A DNA stretch of 64,000 bases from CAVTWJ01 sp964525605 (lineage in GTDB: Bacteria; Oederibacteriota; Muellerivitia; Muellerivitales; Muellerivitaceae). How positions within the stretch are numbered: the stretch's first letter is position 1; every line of letters begins with the position of its first letter. Made by a program: the position numbers and the translations under genes. The stretch is from assembly GCA_964525605.1 (NCBI GenBank), contig CAZGKT010000006.1:1-64000 (forward strand), read 5' to 3'. Positions 17,929 to 26,222 of this stretch are shown here, one piece after another. The notes below the pieces were generated by a model that searched no databases, was not told the DNA's origin, and worked only from the letters and a program-made list of their open reading frames with translations.

Positions 17929-18070
17929 GGTCCACGAGAAGGACGGGGATCCCGTTTTCGATGGGGTACTGGTTGCGGCATTCGGTGCAAACAATCGCTT
18001 CATTTATTTCCCGCACCGCCGACCCGCAAGCCGGACAAATCAAAATATTCAAAAGTTCAGGTGAGATCAC
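17906..18070 (-). CDS. Trm112-like zinc-ribbon protein (54 residues)
   Basis: A short frame read from GTG 18070 to TAA 17906 gives 54 residues of the Trm112/YcaR (UPF0434) type: SPELLNILICPACGSAVRE, then IVCTECRNQYPIENGIPVLL. The four cysteines (CPAC and CTEC) form a zinc ribbon, and the YPIENGIPVLL ending is diagnostic for the family. GAGG stands six to seven bases before the GTG. Trm112-type proteins activate methyltransferases, and bacterial members are often encoded in glycan or lipid A loci. Here it lies between a methyltransferase gene and a glycosyltransferase gene and overlaps the latter. A partnership with the methyltransferase is inference. Confidence 0.85.
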   Translation of the reverse strand: MISPELLNILICPACGSAVREINEAIVCTECRNQYPIENGIPVLLVDRAKKTKP

Positions 18071-18122
18071 GCTTCCCTCTTTAACCGTGTTTTAAAAATC
18101 CTTTAGACTCAACAAATCAAAT

Positions 18123-18220
18123 CCAACACGAAGTCACAAAGACACAAAGAAAAACACATTCTAAATTCATATGCGTCTTAAAGTTTTTCCGTTCTTAGTG
18201 CCTTGGTGTCTTTGTGTTGG
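18123..18220. repeat. Interspersed palindromic repeat, CACAAAGACACAAAG family, copy 1
   Basis: The left arm (18123-18149, CCAACACGAAGTCACAAAG...) and right arm (18194-18220, ...GGTGTCTTTGTGTTGG) are imperfect inverted repeats around an AT-rich centre of about 45 bp. A second copy lies at 37775-37865. It occupies most of the gap between the methyltransferase gene and the Trm112-like gene. Confidence 0.8.
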
Positions 18221-18240
18221 CAGTCTTTTTAGACGATTCA

Positions 18241-19023
18241 TCATTTTTTCGTTATGGCTTTAAGGAGGATTCCCCCTCCCATCCCGGGGAGGAGAGCGTT
18301 TCCGATGGAATCCGCCAAATTGAGGAGGCCCCGGCTCATCGAATCGCCCAAAAGGGTGATCAATCTTTCAAAAATCCTGGGCAATTTCAGGTAATTATAG
18401 GTTTGCACTTCCACCCTGTCAAACTTGGCCTCCTGGGCCAGTTTTCGCAGTTCATCGGGCCCGAAAAAGAACAAATGGTCGGTTTGTTTCGCCTTATGGG
18501 AATGGTTCACGAAGGGCAGGAGGCGTTTGAAGTAAGACTTGTCGTTCGTCACAGAAACGACCAGCACCCCTCCCGGCTTCAAAAGTCTCCTGGCCTCGTT
18601 AAAGACTTTCGACGGATCGAAACAATGATCAATAACCTCTTTCACCACGACACCATGGGCCGTCATGTCTTGCAGGGGAACCTGTTCAGCCACCCCTTGG
18701 GCGAACCCTAAGCCGAAGGAAGGTATGTCCCGCTGTTTCAATTGCTCGGCGGATGGCTCCAACCCCAAATAATTCCAAATCTTTTCCCGCCCCTGTTTGT
18801 GTAGAAAAAAAGCGAACTCGCCCCGGCCCGCCCCAAGGTCCAGGAGAAAGGGGCGCCCCTTGTCTGCTCCCGATTCCCGAAAGTTTTCACCCAAAATCGC
18901 TTCAACCTTCTCATCTAACCGCCGATAGCGGAGTTTCATCAGGGGAGTCAGGGACTTGAGAAAATTATCGTCATCCCAATGGGACTGCAGTTGTTTCCAT
19001 TTTTGATAGTTCGGTTTTTCCAT
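18241..19023 (-). CDS. Class I SAM-dependent methyltransferase
   Basis: The 260-residue protein carries motif I LLDLGAGRGEFAFFL, an acidic second-strand end (LGLEPSAEQL), the motif II/III region VVVKEVIDHCFDP and LLKPGGVLVVSVTND. It looks like a Methyltransf_11/23-type small-molecule or sugar/lipid methyltransferase. The C-terminus (about 205-250) is hydrophobic or amphipathic (GLLNLADSIGNALLPGMGGGILL) and may touch the membrane. It lies 6 bp after the small membrane protein gene and upstream of the Trm112-like gene. Its substrate is unknown; a glycan or its lipid carrier is the natural guess from context. Confidence 0.82.
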   Translation of the reverse strand: MEKPNYQKWKQLQSHWDDDNFLKSLTPLMKLRYRRLDEKVEAILGENFRESGADKGRPFLLDLGAGRGEFAFFLHKQGREKIWNYLGLEPSAEQLKQRDIPSFGLGFAQGVAEQVPLQDMTAHGVVVKEVIDHCFDPSKVFNEARRLLKPGGVLVVSVTNDKSYFKRLLPFVNHSHKAKQTDHLFFFGPDELRKLAQEAKFDRVEVQTYNYLKLPRIFERLITLLGDSMSRGLLNLADSIGNALLPGMGGGILLKAITKK

Positions 19024-19029
19024 TCAAAT

Positions 19030-19602
19030 TTATCCGATAAAGGGGATGGCCCAAAAGACGGCCGTAAGAATAAAAAGAATAACATAGAAGACGAAAAAGG
19101 CCGCGGTCAGGGGTTCCAAAAAATAATGCAAAACCACACGTGTCATGCCCTCCGGGGAACTCAACCCCGCCCCGGTTTGTTTTTGGGCCTTGCCCAGGGC
19201 CCGGTTCAGCCGATCCGGGTCTTTAAAACGGATGACAAAAAAACGAATCATGATCCATTGGAAAAAACGGGGAAAAGGCTTCAACACTTCCTGGAAAAAA
19301 GTTTGTATTTTTTCGGTCCATTCCCGTCCGATAACGCCCAAGGTCATGGGAACGAGCCGGGCCGCGGTCTGGAACAGGAGGGAAAGCAAATGGTCGAGAA
19401 CTTTTTGAAGCGCGAAGGCCCAACCTGCCAAAAGGCCCATCACTCCCCCCACCAAATAAAAGTAGATATGGGGTCCCGAAGCGCCCGATCCTGATAGGGG
19501 ATGCGCGGAACGATAGAGCAGGGCCAAGCCGCCGGCCAGGCATAGGCCCACCGCGATCCCCAACGTGAGAGTTTGAATGAATATACGAACCACTGGCCGC
19601 AA
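19030..19602 (-). CDS. Small integral membrane protein, unknown function
   Basis: I do not recognise this 190-residue protein. It has a hydrophobic N-terminal segment (FIQTLTLGIAVGLCLAGGLALLY), a second one near residues 45-65 (FYLVGGVMGLLAGWAFAL), a basic amphipathic middle and a strongly hydrophobic C-terminus (AAFFVFYVILFILTAVFWAIPF). The middle part is rich in Lys/Arg and probably cytoplasmic. The start is a TTG with an excellent AGGAGGAATT site, six bp upstream of the methyltransferase gene with which it is probably cotranscribed. It is the first gene of the glycan-locus minus-strand run. Confidence 0.7.
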   Translation of the reverse strand: MRPVVRIFIQTLTLGIAVGLCLAGGLALLYRSAHPLSGSGASGPHIYFYLVGGVMGLLAGWAFALQKVLDHLLSLLFQTAARLVPMTLGVIGREWTEKIQTFFQEVLKPFPRFFQWIMIRFFVIRFKDPDRLNRALGKAQKQTGAGLSSPEGMTRVVLHYFLEPLTAAFFVFYVILFILTAVFWAIPFIG

Positions 19603-20036
19603 AATTCCTCCTGAGTTTCCAACATTTTAGGCAATGCCACTCAATGTGTCATTGCGACGAGTGGCCACCGATCCTCGCATATTCTTTAATTTTATTAAGT
19701 TGAATGCGGGAGTTATCCCATTTCCCTTATTAATATAAATTTTAAGAAGAAATGGGGCTAGGTGGACGGTTACGAGGAAGCAATCCCGGTTTAAATAAGG
19801 CTTTTGATAAAACGCGAAGAGCGAACTGAGATCGCTACGTCGCAAATCGCCCCGATTGGGGCTGCTCCTCGCGATGACAGCCTAATCTTTATTAGAGCGG
19901 ACAAAAAAGAAGTAAATATACAAATCTGTCTTAGTCGCTCCTTGTAACAAACAACTTTCCCCGTATTAATCCCCCCACATATTGGCCCTTTTTATGCTTT
20001 TACCCTTCTCAACTTAATCGAGTCAAGGAACCCTAT
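19603..20036. other. Divergent 434-bp intergenic region with a repeat element
   Basis: This gap separates the glycan locus (minus) from the Anbu operon (plus). Its centre is a 233-bp repeat-like element (see 19647-19879). To its right, TTGTAA (19942-19947) and TATTAA (19964-19969) with a 16-bp spacer could be a weak promoter for the Anbu operon, and AAGGA precedes ATG 20037. No small gene is credible here. Confidence 0.4.
19647..19879. repeat. 233-bp element with imperfect 15-bp terminal inverted repeats (GTCATTGCGA family)
   Basis: The left end TGTCATTGCGACGAG (19647-19661) and the reverse complement of the right end CTCCTCGCGATGACA (19865-19879) match at 13 of 15 positions. The inside contains GAGGAAGCAATCC and GATCGCTACGTCGC words, like the GTCATTGCGAGGAGCGAAGCGACG-type repeats seen in many bacterial genomes. 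It has no coding capacity. MITE-like origin is possible but unproven. Confidence 0.6.
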
Positions 20037-21497
20037 ATGGCTTTCGAAAAATACGACACGGATATTTTTTACGACGAACTCTTCGAACATGACGGAGAAC
20101 CCCGTCCGAGCGCGGCCGTTTTGATCAAGCGGTTGCAATCCATGAGCCCGGCGGACCTGATCCGCCAGCAAAAAGCCGCCGAAAGCGAATTTCACCAGCT
20201 CGGGATCACCTTCACCGTTTATGGCGACAAGGCCGGAACCGAAAAGATTTTCCCCTTCGACATCATCCCCCGCATCGTGAACCACGAGGAATGGACCCAG
20301 ATTGAAACCGGACTGGCCCAGCGCATTCGGGCCCTGAACCTTTTTATCGAGGATGTCTATAACGGCCAAAAGATCCTCAAAGACAAGGTCATTCCCGCCG
20401 ACATGATCAAGACCTCCCACGGTTTCAAACCCGAATGCATCGGGTTGAAACCTCCGGGAGGAATTTGGATCCACATCACCGGAACCGACCTGGTCCGCAA
20501 CCGGGACGGGAAATATTACGTGTTGGAAGATAACCTGCGCTGTCCTTCCGGGGTTTCCTATGTGATGGAAAATCGCAGCGTCCTGAAACGCACCCTGCCC
20601 CAGGTCTTCAAGGACATGGCCGTTCGACCGGTGGATGATTACCCCCACCGTCTGTTGGACACCCTCTGCCAAACGGCCCCGGCCAGCGCCAAAGGCAATC
20701 CCAAAGTGGTGGTGCTGACCCCCGGCTCCTACAACTCGGCTTATTTCGAACACGCCTTTCTCGCCCAACAAATGGGCGTGGAACTGGTGGAAGGACGGGA
20801 TCTGGTGGTACTGGATGGATATGTCATGGCCCGCACCACCAAGGGCTTTGAGCGGGTGGATGTCATCTACCGCCGGGTTGATGACGACTTCATCGACCCG
20901 TTTGTTTTCAATAAGGATTCCCAATTGGGCGTGCCGGGATTGATGGAAGTTTACCGGAAGGGGCGGTTGACCCTGGCGAACGCCCCGGGTACGGGTGTGG
21001 CCGACGACAAGGCCATCTATACCTACGTTCCCGATATCATCCGCTACTACCTGGATGAGGAACCCATCCTGCCTAATGTCCAATCCTACGTCTGCTGGGA
21101 ACCTGCCCAGAAGAAATACGTTTTGGAAAATCTGGGAAACCTGGTGGTCAAGGCCGTCAACCAATCGGGCGGGTACGGCATGTTGGTGGGCCCCCATTCG
21201 ACCCTGAAGGAACAAAAAAAATTCGCCGAACTGATCCAGAAAAACCCGAGGGATTACATCGCCCAGCCTACGCTCTCCCTGTCGCGAGCTCCCATCATCG
21301 TGGATAATCATTTCGAGGGACGGCATGTGGATCTGCGCCCCTACATTCTTTACGGCAAGGCCCCTTATATCATTCCGGGCGGCCTGACCCGGGTGGCTCT
21401 GAAAAAAGGTTCGCTGGTCGTCAATTCATCCCAGGGCGGAGGCAGTAAAGACACCTGGGTACTGGACAAACCTACGGTGCCTGCGGGAAGGAATTAA
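20037..21497 (+). CDS. Circularly permuted ATP-grasp type 2 protein (Anbu locus)
   Basis: The 486-residue protein matches the CP_ATPgrasp_2 family (old names DUF404/DUF407): DELFEHDGEPRPSAAVL near the N-terminus, VYGDKAGTEKIFPFDIIPRI, GPQ-type GIWIHITGTDLVRNRDGKYYVLEDNLRCPSG, VYRRVDDDFIDP, VKAVNQSGGYGMLVGP and GRHVDLRPYIL. ATP-grasp enzymes form amide bonds through acyl-phosphate intermediates; this branch is predicted to be an amidoligase that makes peptides or peptide tags. It opens the four-gene locus, two bases before the alpha-E gene. AAGGA lies eight bases before ATG 20037. The substrate is unknown. Confidence 0.93.
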   Translation: MAFEKYDTDIFYDELFEHDGEPRPSAAVLIKRLQSMSPADLIRQQKAAESEFHQLGITFTVYGDKAGTEKIFPFDIIPRIVNHEEWTQIETGLAQRIRALNLFIEDVYNGQKILKDKVIPADMIKTSHGFKPECIGLKPPGGIWIHITGTDLVRNRDGKYYVLEDNLRCPSGVSYVMENRSVLKRTLPQVFKDMAVRPVDDYPHRLLDTLCQTAPASAKGNPKVVVLTPGSYNSAYFEHAFLAQQMGVELVEGRDLVVLDGYVMARTTKGFERVDVIYRRVDDDFIDPFVFNKDSQLGVPGLMEVYRKGRLTLANAPGTGVADDKAIYTYVPDIIRYYLDEEPILPNVQSYVCWEPAQKKYVLENLGNLVVKAVNQSGGYGMLVGPHSTLKEQKKFAELIQKNPRDYIAQPTLSLSRAPIIVDNHFEGRHVDLRPYILYGKAPYIIPGGLTRVALKKGSLVVNSSQGGGSKDTWVLDKPTVPAGRN

Positions 21498-21499
21498 CC

Positions 21500-22501
21500 A
21501 TGCTCAGCCGACTCGCCGATTCCCTATTCTGGCTCGGGCGTTATGTGGAACGCGCTGAAAACGTGGCGCGCTTCATCGGCGTCAACCTGAACTTGATGCT
21601 GGATCTGCCCTTGGAACAATCCCAGCAATGGCGTCCTCTCGTGGTTACCACGGGGGACTACGCGGCCTTTCAAAAAAATTACGGGGAACCCACCCGCGAA
21701 AACGTGATCCGCTTCCTCATGTATGACACGAGCAATCCCAACTCGGTGCTTTCCTGCCTGCAGAAAGCCCGGGAAAACGCCCGCACCAGCCGGGAAGTGA
21801 TTTCTTCCGAGATGTGGGAGCACGTCAATATCTTCTATCACCACGTCAGCGGAGCCCTCAACAACCCTCCCGACGATGATTTCCTTTATCCCTTCTGCCG
21901 CCAGATCCGCTTCAACAGCCATCTCCTGACGGGTCTGTCGGACGACACCATGTCCCACAACGAAGCCTGGCATTTCCTGCGCCTGGGGCGCCTCTTCGAG
22001 CGAGCGGACAAGACCGCCCGCATCCTCGACGTGAAATACTTCATCCTCCTGCCCAAGGTGGAGGATATCGGCACTCCCTATGACGTGATTCTATGGACCG
22101 CACTCCTCAAGTCGGCTTCCGCCAGCGAAATGTACCGCAAGAAACACAGCCTCATCCATCCCGCCAAGGTTGCGGAATTCTTGATGCTGGATCCGGACTT
22201 TCCTCGGTCCATACGCTATTGCTTAATAAACGCCGAAAAATCGCTCCGAGCCGTGGCCAATACCCCTCCCGGCACCTATTCAAATAACGCCGAGAAACAG
22301 CTGGGGCTCTTGAGAGCGGAACTGGATTACGCGGACATCCAGGAAATCATCAAGAACGGTTTGCATGAGTACCTCGACAACTTCGAGGCCAAATTGAATT
22401 CGGTGGGTGAAGCGCTCTTCTCGGTATTTTTTGCCTTTCGGCCCCTGCCGAGCGAAACCCCGCAGGTTCAAATCCAAAAAATGGAGACACAGGAACAATG
22501 A
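21500..22501 (+). CDS. Alpha-E domain protein (DUF403)
   Basis: The 333-residue all-helical protein begins MLSRLADSLFWLGRYVERAENVAR, a hallmark of the alpha-E family that accompanies CP ATP-grasp and transglutaminase proteins. Other conserved stretches are NPNSVLSCLQKARENARTSREVISSEMWE and FLRLGRLFERADKTARILDVKY. Its biochemical role is not established; conserved Arg/Glu pairs suggest an enzyme or a scaffold. AAGGA precedes ATG 21500, and its stop overlaps the Anbu start, so translation is probably coupled. Length and motifs are intact. Confidence 0.93.
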   Translation: MLSRLADSLFWLGRYVERAENVARFIGVNLNLMLDLPLEQSQQWRPLVVTTGDYAAFQKNYGEPTRENVIRFLMYDTSNPNSVLSCLQKARENARTSREVISSEMWEHVNIFYHHVSGALNNPPDDDFLYPFCRQIRFNSHLLTGLSDDTMSHNEAWHFLRLGRLFERADKTARILDVKYFILLPKVEDIGTPYDVILWTALLKSASASEMYRKKHSLIHPAKVAEFLMLDPDFPRSIRYCLINAEKSLRAVANTPPGTYSNNAEKQLGLLRAELDYADIQEIIKNGLHEYLDNFEAKLNSVGEALFSVFFAFRPLPSETPQVQIQKMETQEQ

Positions 22502-23250
22502 CCTTTTGCATCGCCATGAAGGTAAAAGAAGGTTTGGTAGCCCTGGCCGACACCCGCATTACCAGCGGGACCGAACACATCACGGGAAAAAAAGTTTCCG
22601 TCCATCCCAACGGAAACCATCCCCTTTTCTTGATGACCTCAGGCCTGAGATCGGCGAGGGATAAGGCCCTGACTTATTTTCAAGAAGTCCTGGATGACCC
22701 CAATGCCCGCTACGACAAGTTGTACAAGGCTGTCAACGCCTTTGCCGAGCAATTGCGCCGGGTCGCCAAGGAAGATAAAGAAGCGCTGGAAACCAGCGGT
22801 TATTCCTTCAATCTCTTTTCCATCATGGGCGGGCAGTTGTCGGGGGATGCGGAGCACAAGCTTTACCTGATTTATCCCCAGGGCAACTGGGTGGAGGTGA
22901 CGGAAAGTACCCCCTATTACGCCATCGGCGAATCCAGCTACGGAAAGCCTCTGCTGGACCGGGCCTTGAATTTCGACAGCACCATGGAGCTGGCCCTGAA
23001 GGTGGGCTACCTGGCTTTCGAGGCCACCCGCTCCAGCGCTACGGACGTGGATTTCCCCATCGACGTGGTTCTTTACCACAAAGGTTCCTTCATGATGGAC
23101 GAGATCCGCTATGGTCAAAAAGACATGGAGGCGGTTTCGGAGTGGTGGAAAACGCGTGTCAAGGAAACGGTGGAACTTTGCCCCTCGAACTGGGCCAAGG
23201 AAGCGCTTGAAAATAAATCAAAACTACGGGCGGTCGATTCGGGACCTTGA
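22498..23250 (+). CDS. anbu: Anbu-type proteasome-related peptidase (Ntn hydrolase)
   Basis: The 250-residue protein begins MTFCIAMKVKEGLVALADTR. Removal of Met exposes Thr1; Asp17 (ADTR) and Lys30/31 (GKK) occupy the expected places of the proteasome-type catalytic triad. Other family marks are DKALTYFQEVL and the YAIGESSYGKPLLDRAL segment. Anbu (ancestral beta subunit) proteins assemble into rings or open helices and are found beside ATP-grasp, alpha-E and transglutaminase genes, exactly as here. Its physiological substrates are not known. The ATG overlaps the alpha-E stop in ATGA, and the transglutaminase gene follows 30 bp downstream. Confidence 0.93.
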   Translation: MTFCIAMKVKEGLVALADTRITSGTEHITGKKVSVHPNGNHPLFLMTSGLRSARDKALTYFQEVLDDPNARYDKLYKAVNAFAEQLRRVAKEDKEALETSGYSFNLFSIMGGQLSGDAEHKLYLIYPQGNWVEVTESTPYYAIGESSYGKPLLDRALNFDSTMELALKVGYLAFEATRSSATDVDFPIDVVLYHKGSFMMDEIRYGQKDMEAVSEWWKTRVKETVELCPSNWAKEALENKSKLRAVDSGP

Positions 23251-23280
23251 TCCGGGCTAAAGAGAGGACGGGAGCGTCCC

Positions 23281-24150
23281 ATGAAATTTAAAATCACCCA
23301 TCAAATTCAATACACCTACAGCCGGGAAGTTTTCGTGGAACCCACGATATTGAGGCTTAAGCCCCGGGATGATTTCAGCCAAAAGCTGGAAAACTTCCAG
23401 ATGGTCCTGACCCCGGCCCCCTCAGGCCGCTCGGAAGGGCTGGATCTCTACAACAATCCGGTCACCCTCTTTTGGCACACCGCCGAACTGGCAAAGTGGG
23501 AAGCCTCCACGAGCTTTACCATCGAAACGCTTTTGAATAATCCCTTCAACTATCTCATCACTGATCAGCAGGTTTTGAAGCTTCCCGCTAAATACAGCAA
23601 GGAAAACCGCCAGGCTTTAGCGCCCTATCTATTCCGCCCGGAACCGGACGGAGCGGTGGATGAATTGGCCCAAAGACTGTTGACCGAGAGCGACGACAAC
23701 ACCTTGAGTTTCCTCTACCACATGACGGACAACCTGCACCGGGATTTCAACCAGGTGGTCCGGCTAGTAGGCGAGGCTCTTCCCCCCGGCAAAACCCTTC
23801 GTCGAAAGGAAGGCGCCTGCCGGGACCTGACGGTCTTGTTCATCGATCTTTGCCGGTCCCTGGGGATCGCCGCCCGGTTCGTCAGCGGTTACAAATACGA
23901 TCCCGATTCCAAGGACAGCTTTGAATTGCACGCCTGGGCGGAGGTCTTTTTGCCAGGTGCCGGATGGCGGGGATACGACCCTTCCCTGGGGCTGGCGGTG
24001 GCAGATACGCATATCGCTCTGGCCTCCGGACCAGGCCATGCCGAGGCGGGGGCGGTGACGGGCACCTTCCGGGGATCAAACGTTCTTTCCAAGCTGACGT
24101 ACCAGGTGAATATGGAAAACCTAACCCCGGCTGAGAAGGTGCAAGCGTGA
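23281..24150 (+). CDS. Transglutaminase-like cysteine peptidase family protein (Anbu locus)
   Basis: The 289-residue protein has the bacterial transglutaminase N-terminal domain (KITHQIQYTYSREVFVEPTILRLKPR) and the catalytic core. The Cys is in RRKEGACRDLTVLFIDLCRSLGI, the His in FELHAWAEVFLPGAGW, and the Asp in GYDPSLGLAV. This triad can cleave or transfer amides or cross-link. Members next to Anbu are proposed to act on the peptide product of the ATP-grasp enzyme. GGGAG precedes ATG 23281. It is the last gene of the locus; 158 bp separate it from hemDE. Confidence 0.92.
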   Translation: MKFKITHQIQYTYSREVFVEPTILRLKPRDDFSQKLENFQMVLTPAPSGRSEGLDLYNNPVTLFWHTAELAKWEASTSFTIETLLNNPFNYLITDQQVLKLPAKYSKENRQALAPYLFRPEPDGAVDELAQRLLTESDDNTLSFLYHMTDNLHRDFNQVVRLVGEALPPGKTLRRKEGACRDLTVLFIDLCRSLGIAARFVSGYKYDPDSKDSFELHAWAEVFLPGAGWRGYDPSLGLAVADTHIALASGPGHAEAGAVTGTFRGSNVLSKLTYQVNMENLTPAEKVQA

Positions 24151-24308
24151 GGGGTTCCGGGCTCTTCCCTAAGGGAATGGGAACCGTCAAGCCAGTTTCG
24201 TTATTCGATCTAAAACCTCCATGCGAATAAATTCTTTTCGAAGGGGCCTGGGGTCATTCAACGGGTAAGCTGGATTTCCCCCATTTTCAAATTTATACTG
24301 CCCTCCAC

Positions 24309-26222
24309 ATGGTTTCCTCCACCCCCCTAGAATCCACCGGTTTAAACGGCATGACCGTGGCGGCTTTTGAAAGCCGCATGGCCAAGGAAATGGGAGATTT
24401 GATCGAGCGCCACGGAGGCATCCCCCGCGTGGCCCCCTCCATGAGGGAAATCCCCCTGACCGATAACACGGAAGCCTTCGAATTTTTCGAGCGCCTGAAA
24501 CAAAAACCCCTCGACCTGATCGTCTTCATGACCGGCATTGGAACCCGCACCATTTTCCAGGCCCTTCTGGCCAAATATCCCAAGAGCCTGGTGGACCAAG
24601 CCTTCAGGCGCGTCACGCTGGCTGCCCGGGGCCCGAAATCGGTGAAGGCCTTGACCGAATTTGGATTCCACGCCTCCCGGGTAGCCGAGGAACCCAATAC
24701 CTGGCGGGAAATGCTCGAAGCCCTGGGCCCCTTGAAGGGTAAAAGATTGGCCGTGCAGGAATACGGCGCCCCCAACAAGGAGTTCTACAAGGCCCTTCGG
24801 GAAGCGGGCGCGCTGGAAATCATTCCCGTTCCCGTTTACCGCTATTCCCTTCCAGTGAATATCGGCCCCCTGCAGGATCTCATCACGGACATTACAGACG
24901 GGAAGGTCCAGGTCGCCCTTTTTACCAGCGCCACCCAGATTCACAACACTTTAGAAGTCGCCCGGCAAATGGGTTTGGAGCAGAGATTAAAGACCGCTTT
25001 TTCCTTGATGGCGGTGGGCTCGGTGGGTTCCATCGCGACGGCGGCGATACGAAGCGAAGGCATCCAGATTGATTTTGAGCCCGAGCATCCCAAGATGGGC
25101 TTCCTCGTGAAGGAAGCGGCGGAAAAGGCACTGAGCGTGATCCCGGCCAAACTCATTGGCGCGCCCACCCTGGCCGCACCCAGGGCCGACGCCCTCCACG
25201 ACAGCCTTTTCCTCAAGGCTTGCCGAAAAGAGCCCACGCCCCGTACACCGGTCTGGATCATGCGCCAAGCCGGCCGCTACCTACCGGAGTACCAGGAAAT
25301 TCGCTCGAAGGTTTCTTTTCTGGAGCTTTGCAAAACCCCTGAGCTGGCCTGCGAGGCGACGGTCTCAGCCCAGGAAGTTCTGGGCGTGGACGCCGCCATA
25401 TTGTTCGCCGACATCCTTCTCATCGCCGAGCCCATGGGCTTCGAGCTGGAATTCAGCGACAAGGGTGGGCCAGCCATTCACAACCCCTTCCGACAGGCGG
25501 AGGACTTGAAGCGTTTGAAATCGGTAGATATCGAACGGGACCTCGGTTATGTCCTGGAAGCCGTGCGCTTGATCCGGTCCCGGCTCGAGGTGGATATTCC
25601 CCTGATCGGCTTCGCCGGGGCTCCCTTCACGTTGGCTTCTTATCTTATGGAAGGCGGTTCATCCCGGGATTTCTTGCACACCCGCGCCCTACTGGCGGAA
25701 GACCCGGACTGCTGGGAAAAGCTGATGGATAAAATTGTGACGGCCACTGCCGCTTACCTGAATGCCCAGGTTGAGGCGGGCGCCCAGGCCCTGCAATTGT
25801 TTGATTCATGGGTGGGTATCCTGACCCCGATTGAATACAAAAGGTTCGTTCTTCCCCACGTGAAACGGCTCACCTCCTTATTGAAGCCCGGCGTACCGCT
25901 CATCTATTTCGGAGTTCACACCGGACCCTTCCTGCCCTTTTTGAAGGAAACAGGAGCCTCGGTAATCGGAGTGGATTCAACCCACCCCTTGGACGAGGCG
26001 TGGAAATTTTTGGGAGACACGGCCATCCAAGGCAACCTGGACCCCAAGTTATTGCTAGAGGCCACCCCCAACGAGATTTGCGTCAAGACCGAGGAAATAT
26101 TAAGGCGGGCTCATGGACGTCCCGGTCATATCTTCAATTTGGGGCACGGCATCCTTCCCAAAACGCCTTTGGAAAACGTACGGGCCATGATTTCCACGGT
26201 GAAACATTGGAAAAACAAGTAA
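24309..26222 (+). CDS. hemDE: Uroporphyrinogen-III synthase / uroporphyrinogen decarboxylase fusion
   Basis: One 637-residue frame joins two consecutive haem-pathway enzymes. Residues about 1-275 are HemD-like (GMTVAAFESRMAKEMG, LIVFMTGIGTRTIFQAL, VALFTSATQIHNTLE, MAVGSVGSIATAAI), cyclising hydroxymethylbilane. Residues about 290-637 are HemE: RQAGRYLPEYQEIR binds the substrate carboxylates, ADILLIAEPMG carries the catalytic Asp, and GFAGAPFTLASYLMEGG and HPLDEAW-type segments follow. HemE removes four acetate carboxyls to give coproporphyrinogen III. The usual order of action is kept in the fusion, suggesting channelling. The reading frame is unbroken across the join. Its stop overlaps the hemH start (TAATG). 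Confidence 0.93.
   Translation: MVSSTPLESTGLNGMTVAAFESRMAKEMGDLIERHGGIPRVAPSMREIPLTDNTEAFEFFERLKQKPLDLIVFMTGIGTRTIFQALLAKYPKSLVDQAFRRVTLAARGPKSVKALTEFGFHASRVAEEPNTWREMLEALGPLKGKRLAVQEYGAPNKEFYKALREAGALEIIPVPVYRYSLPVNIGPLQDLITDITDGKVQVALFTSATQIHNTLEVARQMGLEQRLKTAFSLMAVGSVGSIATAAIRSEGIQIDFEPEHPKMGFLVKEAAEKALSVIPAKLIGAPTLAAPRADALHDSLFLKACRKEPTPRTPVWIMRQAGRYLPEYQEIRSKVSFLELCKTPELACEATVSAQEVLGVDAAILFADILLIAEPMGFELEFSDKGGPAIHNPFRQAEDLKRLKSVDIERDLGYVLEAVRLIRSRLEVDIPLIGFAGAPFTLASYLMEGGSSRDFLHTRALLAEDPDCWEKLMDKIVTATAAYLNAQVEAGAQALQLFDSWVGILTPIEYKRFVLPHVKRLTSLLKPGVPLIYFGVHTGPFLPFLKETGASVIGVDSTHPLDEAWKFLGDTAIQGNLDPKLLLEATPNEICVKTEEILRRAHGRPGHIFNLGHGILPKTPLENVRAMISTVKHWKNK

Noticed and set aside
19992..21326. 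444-codon minus-strand frame opposite the ATP-grasp gene
   Set aside because: The plus-strand product matches a known family along its full length; the antisense frame matches nothing and has no ribosome-binding site.
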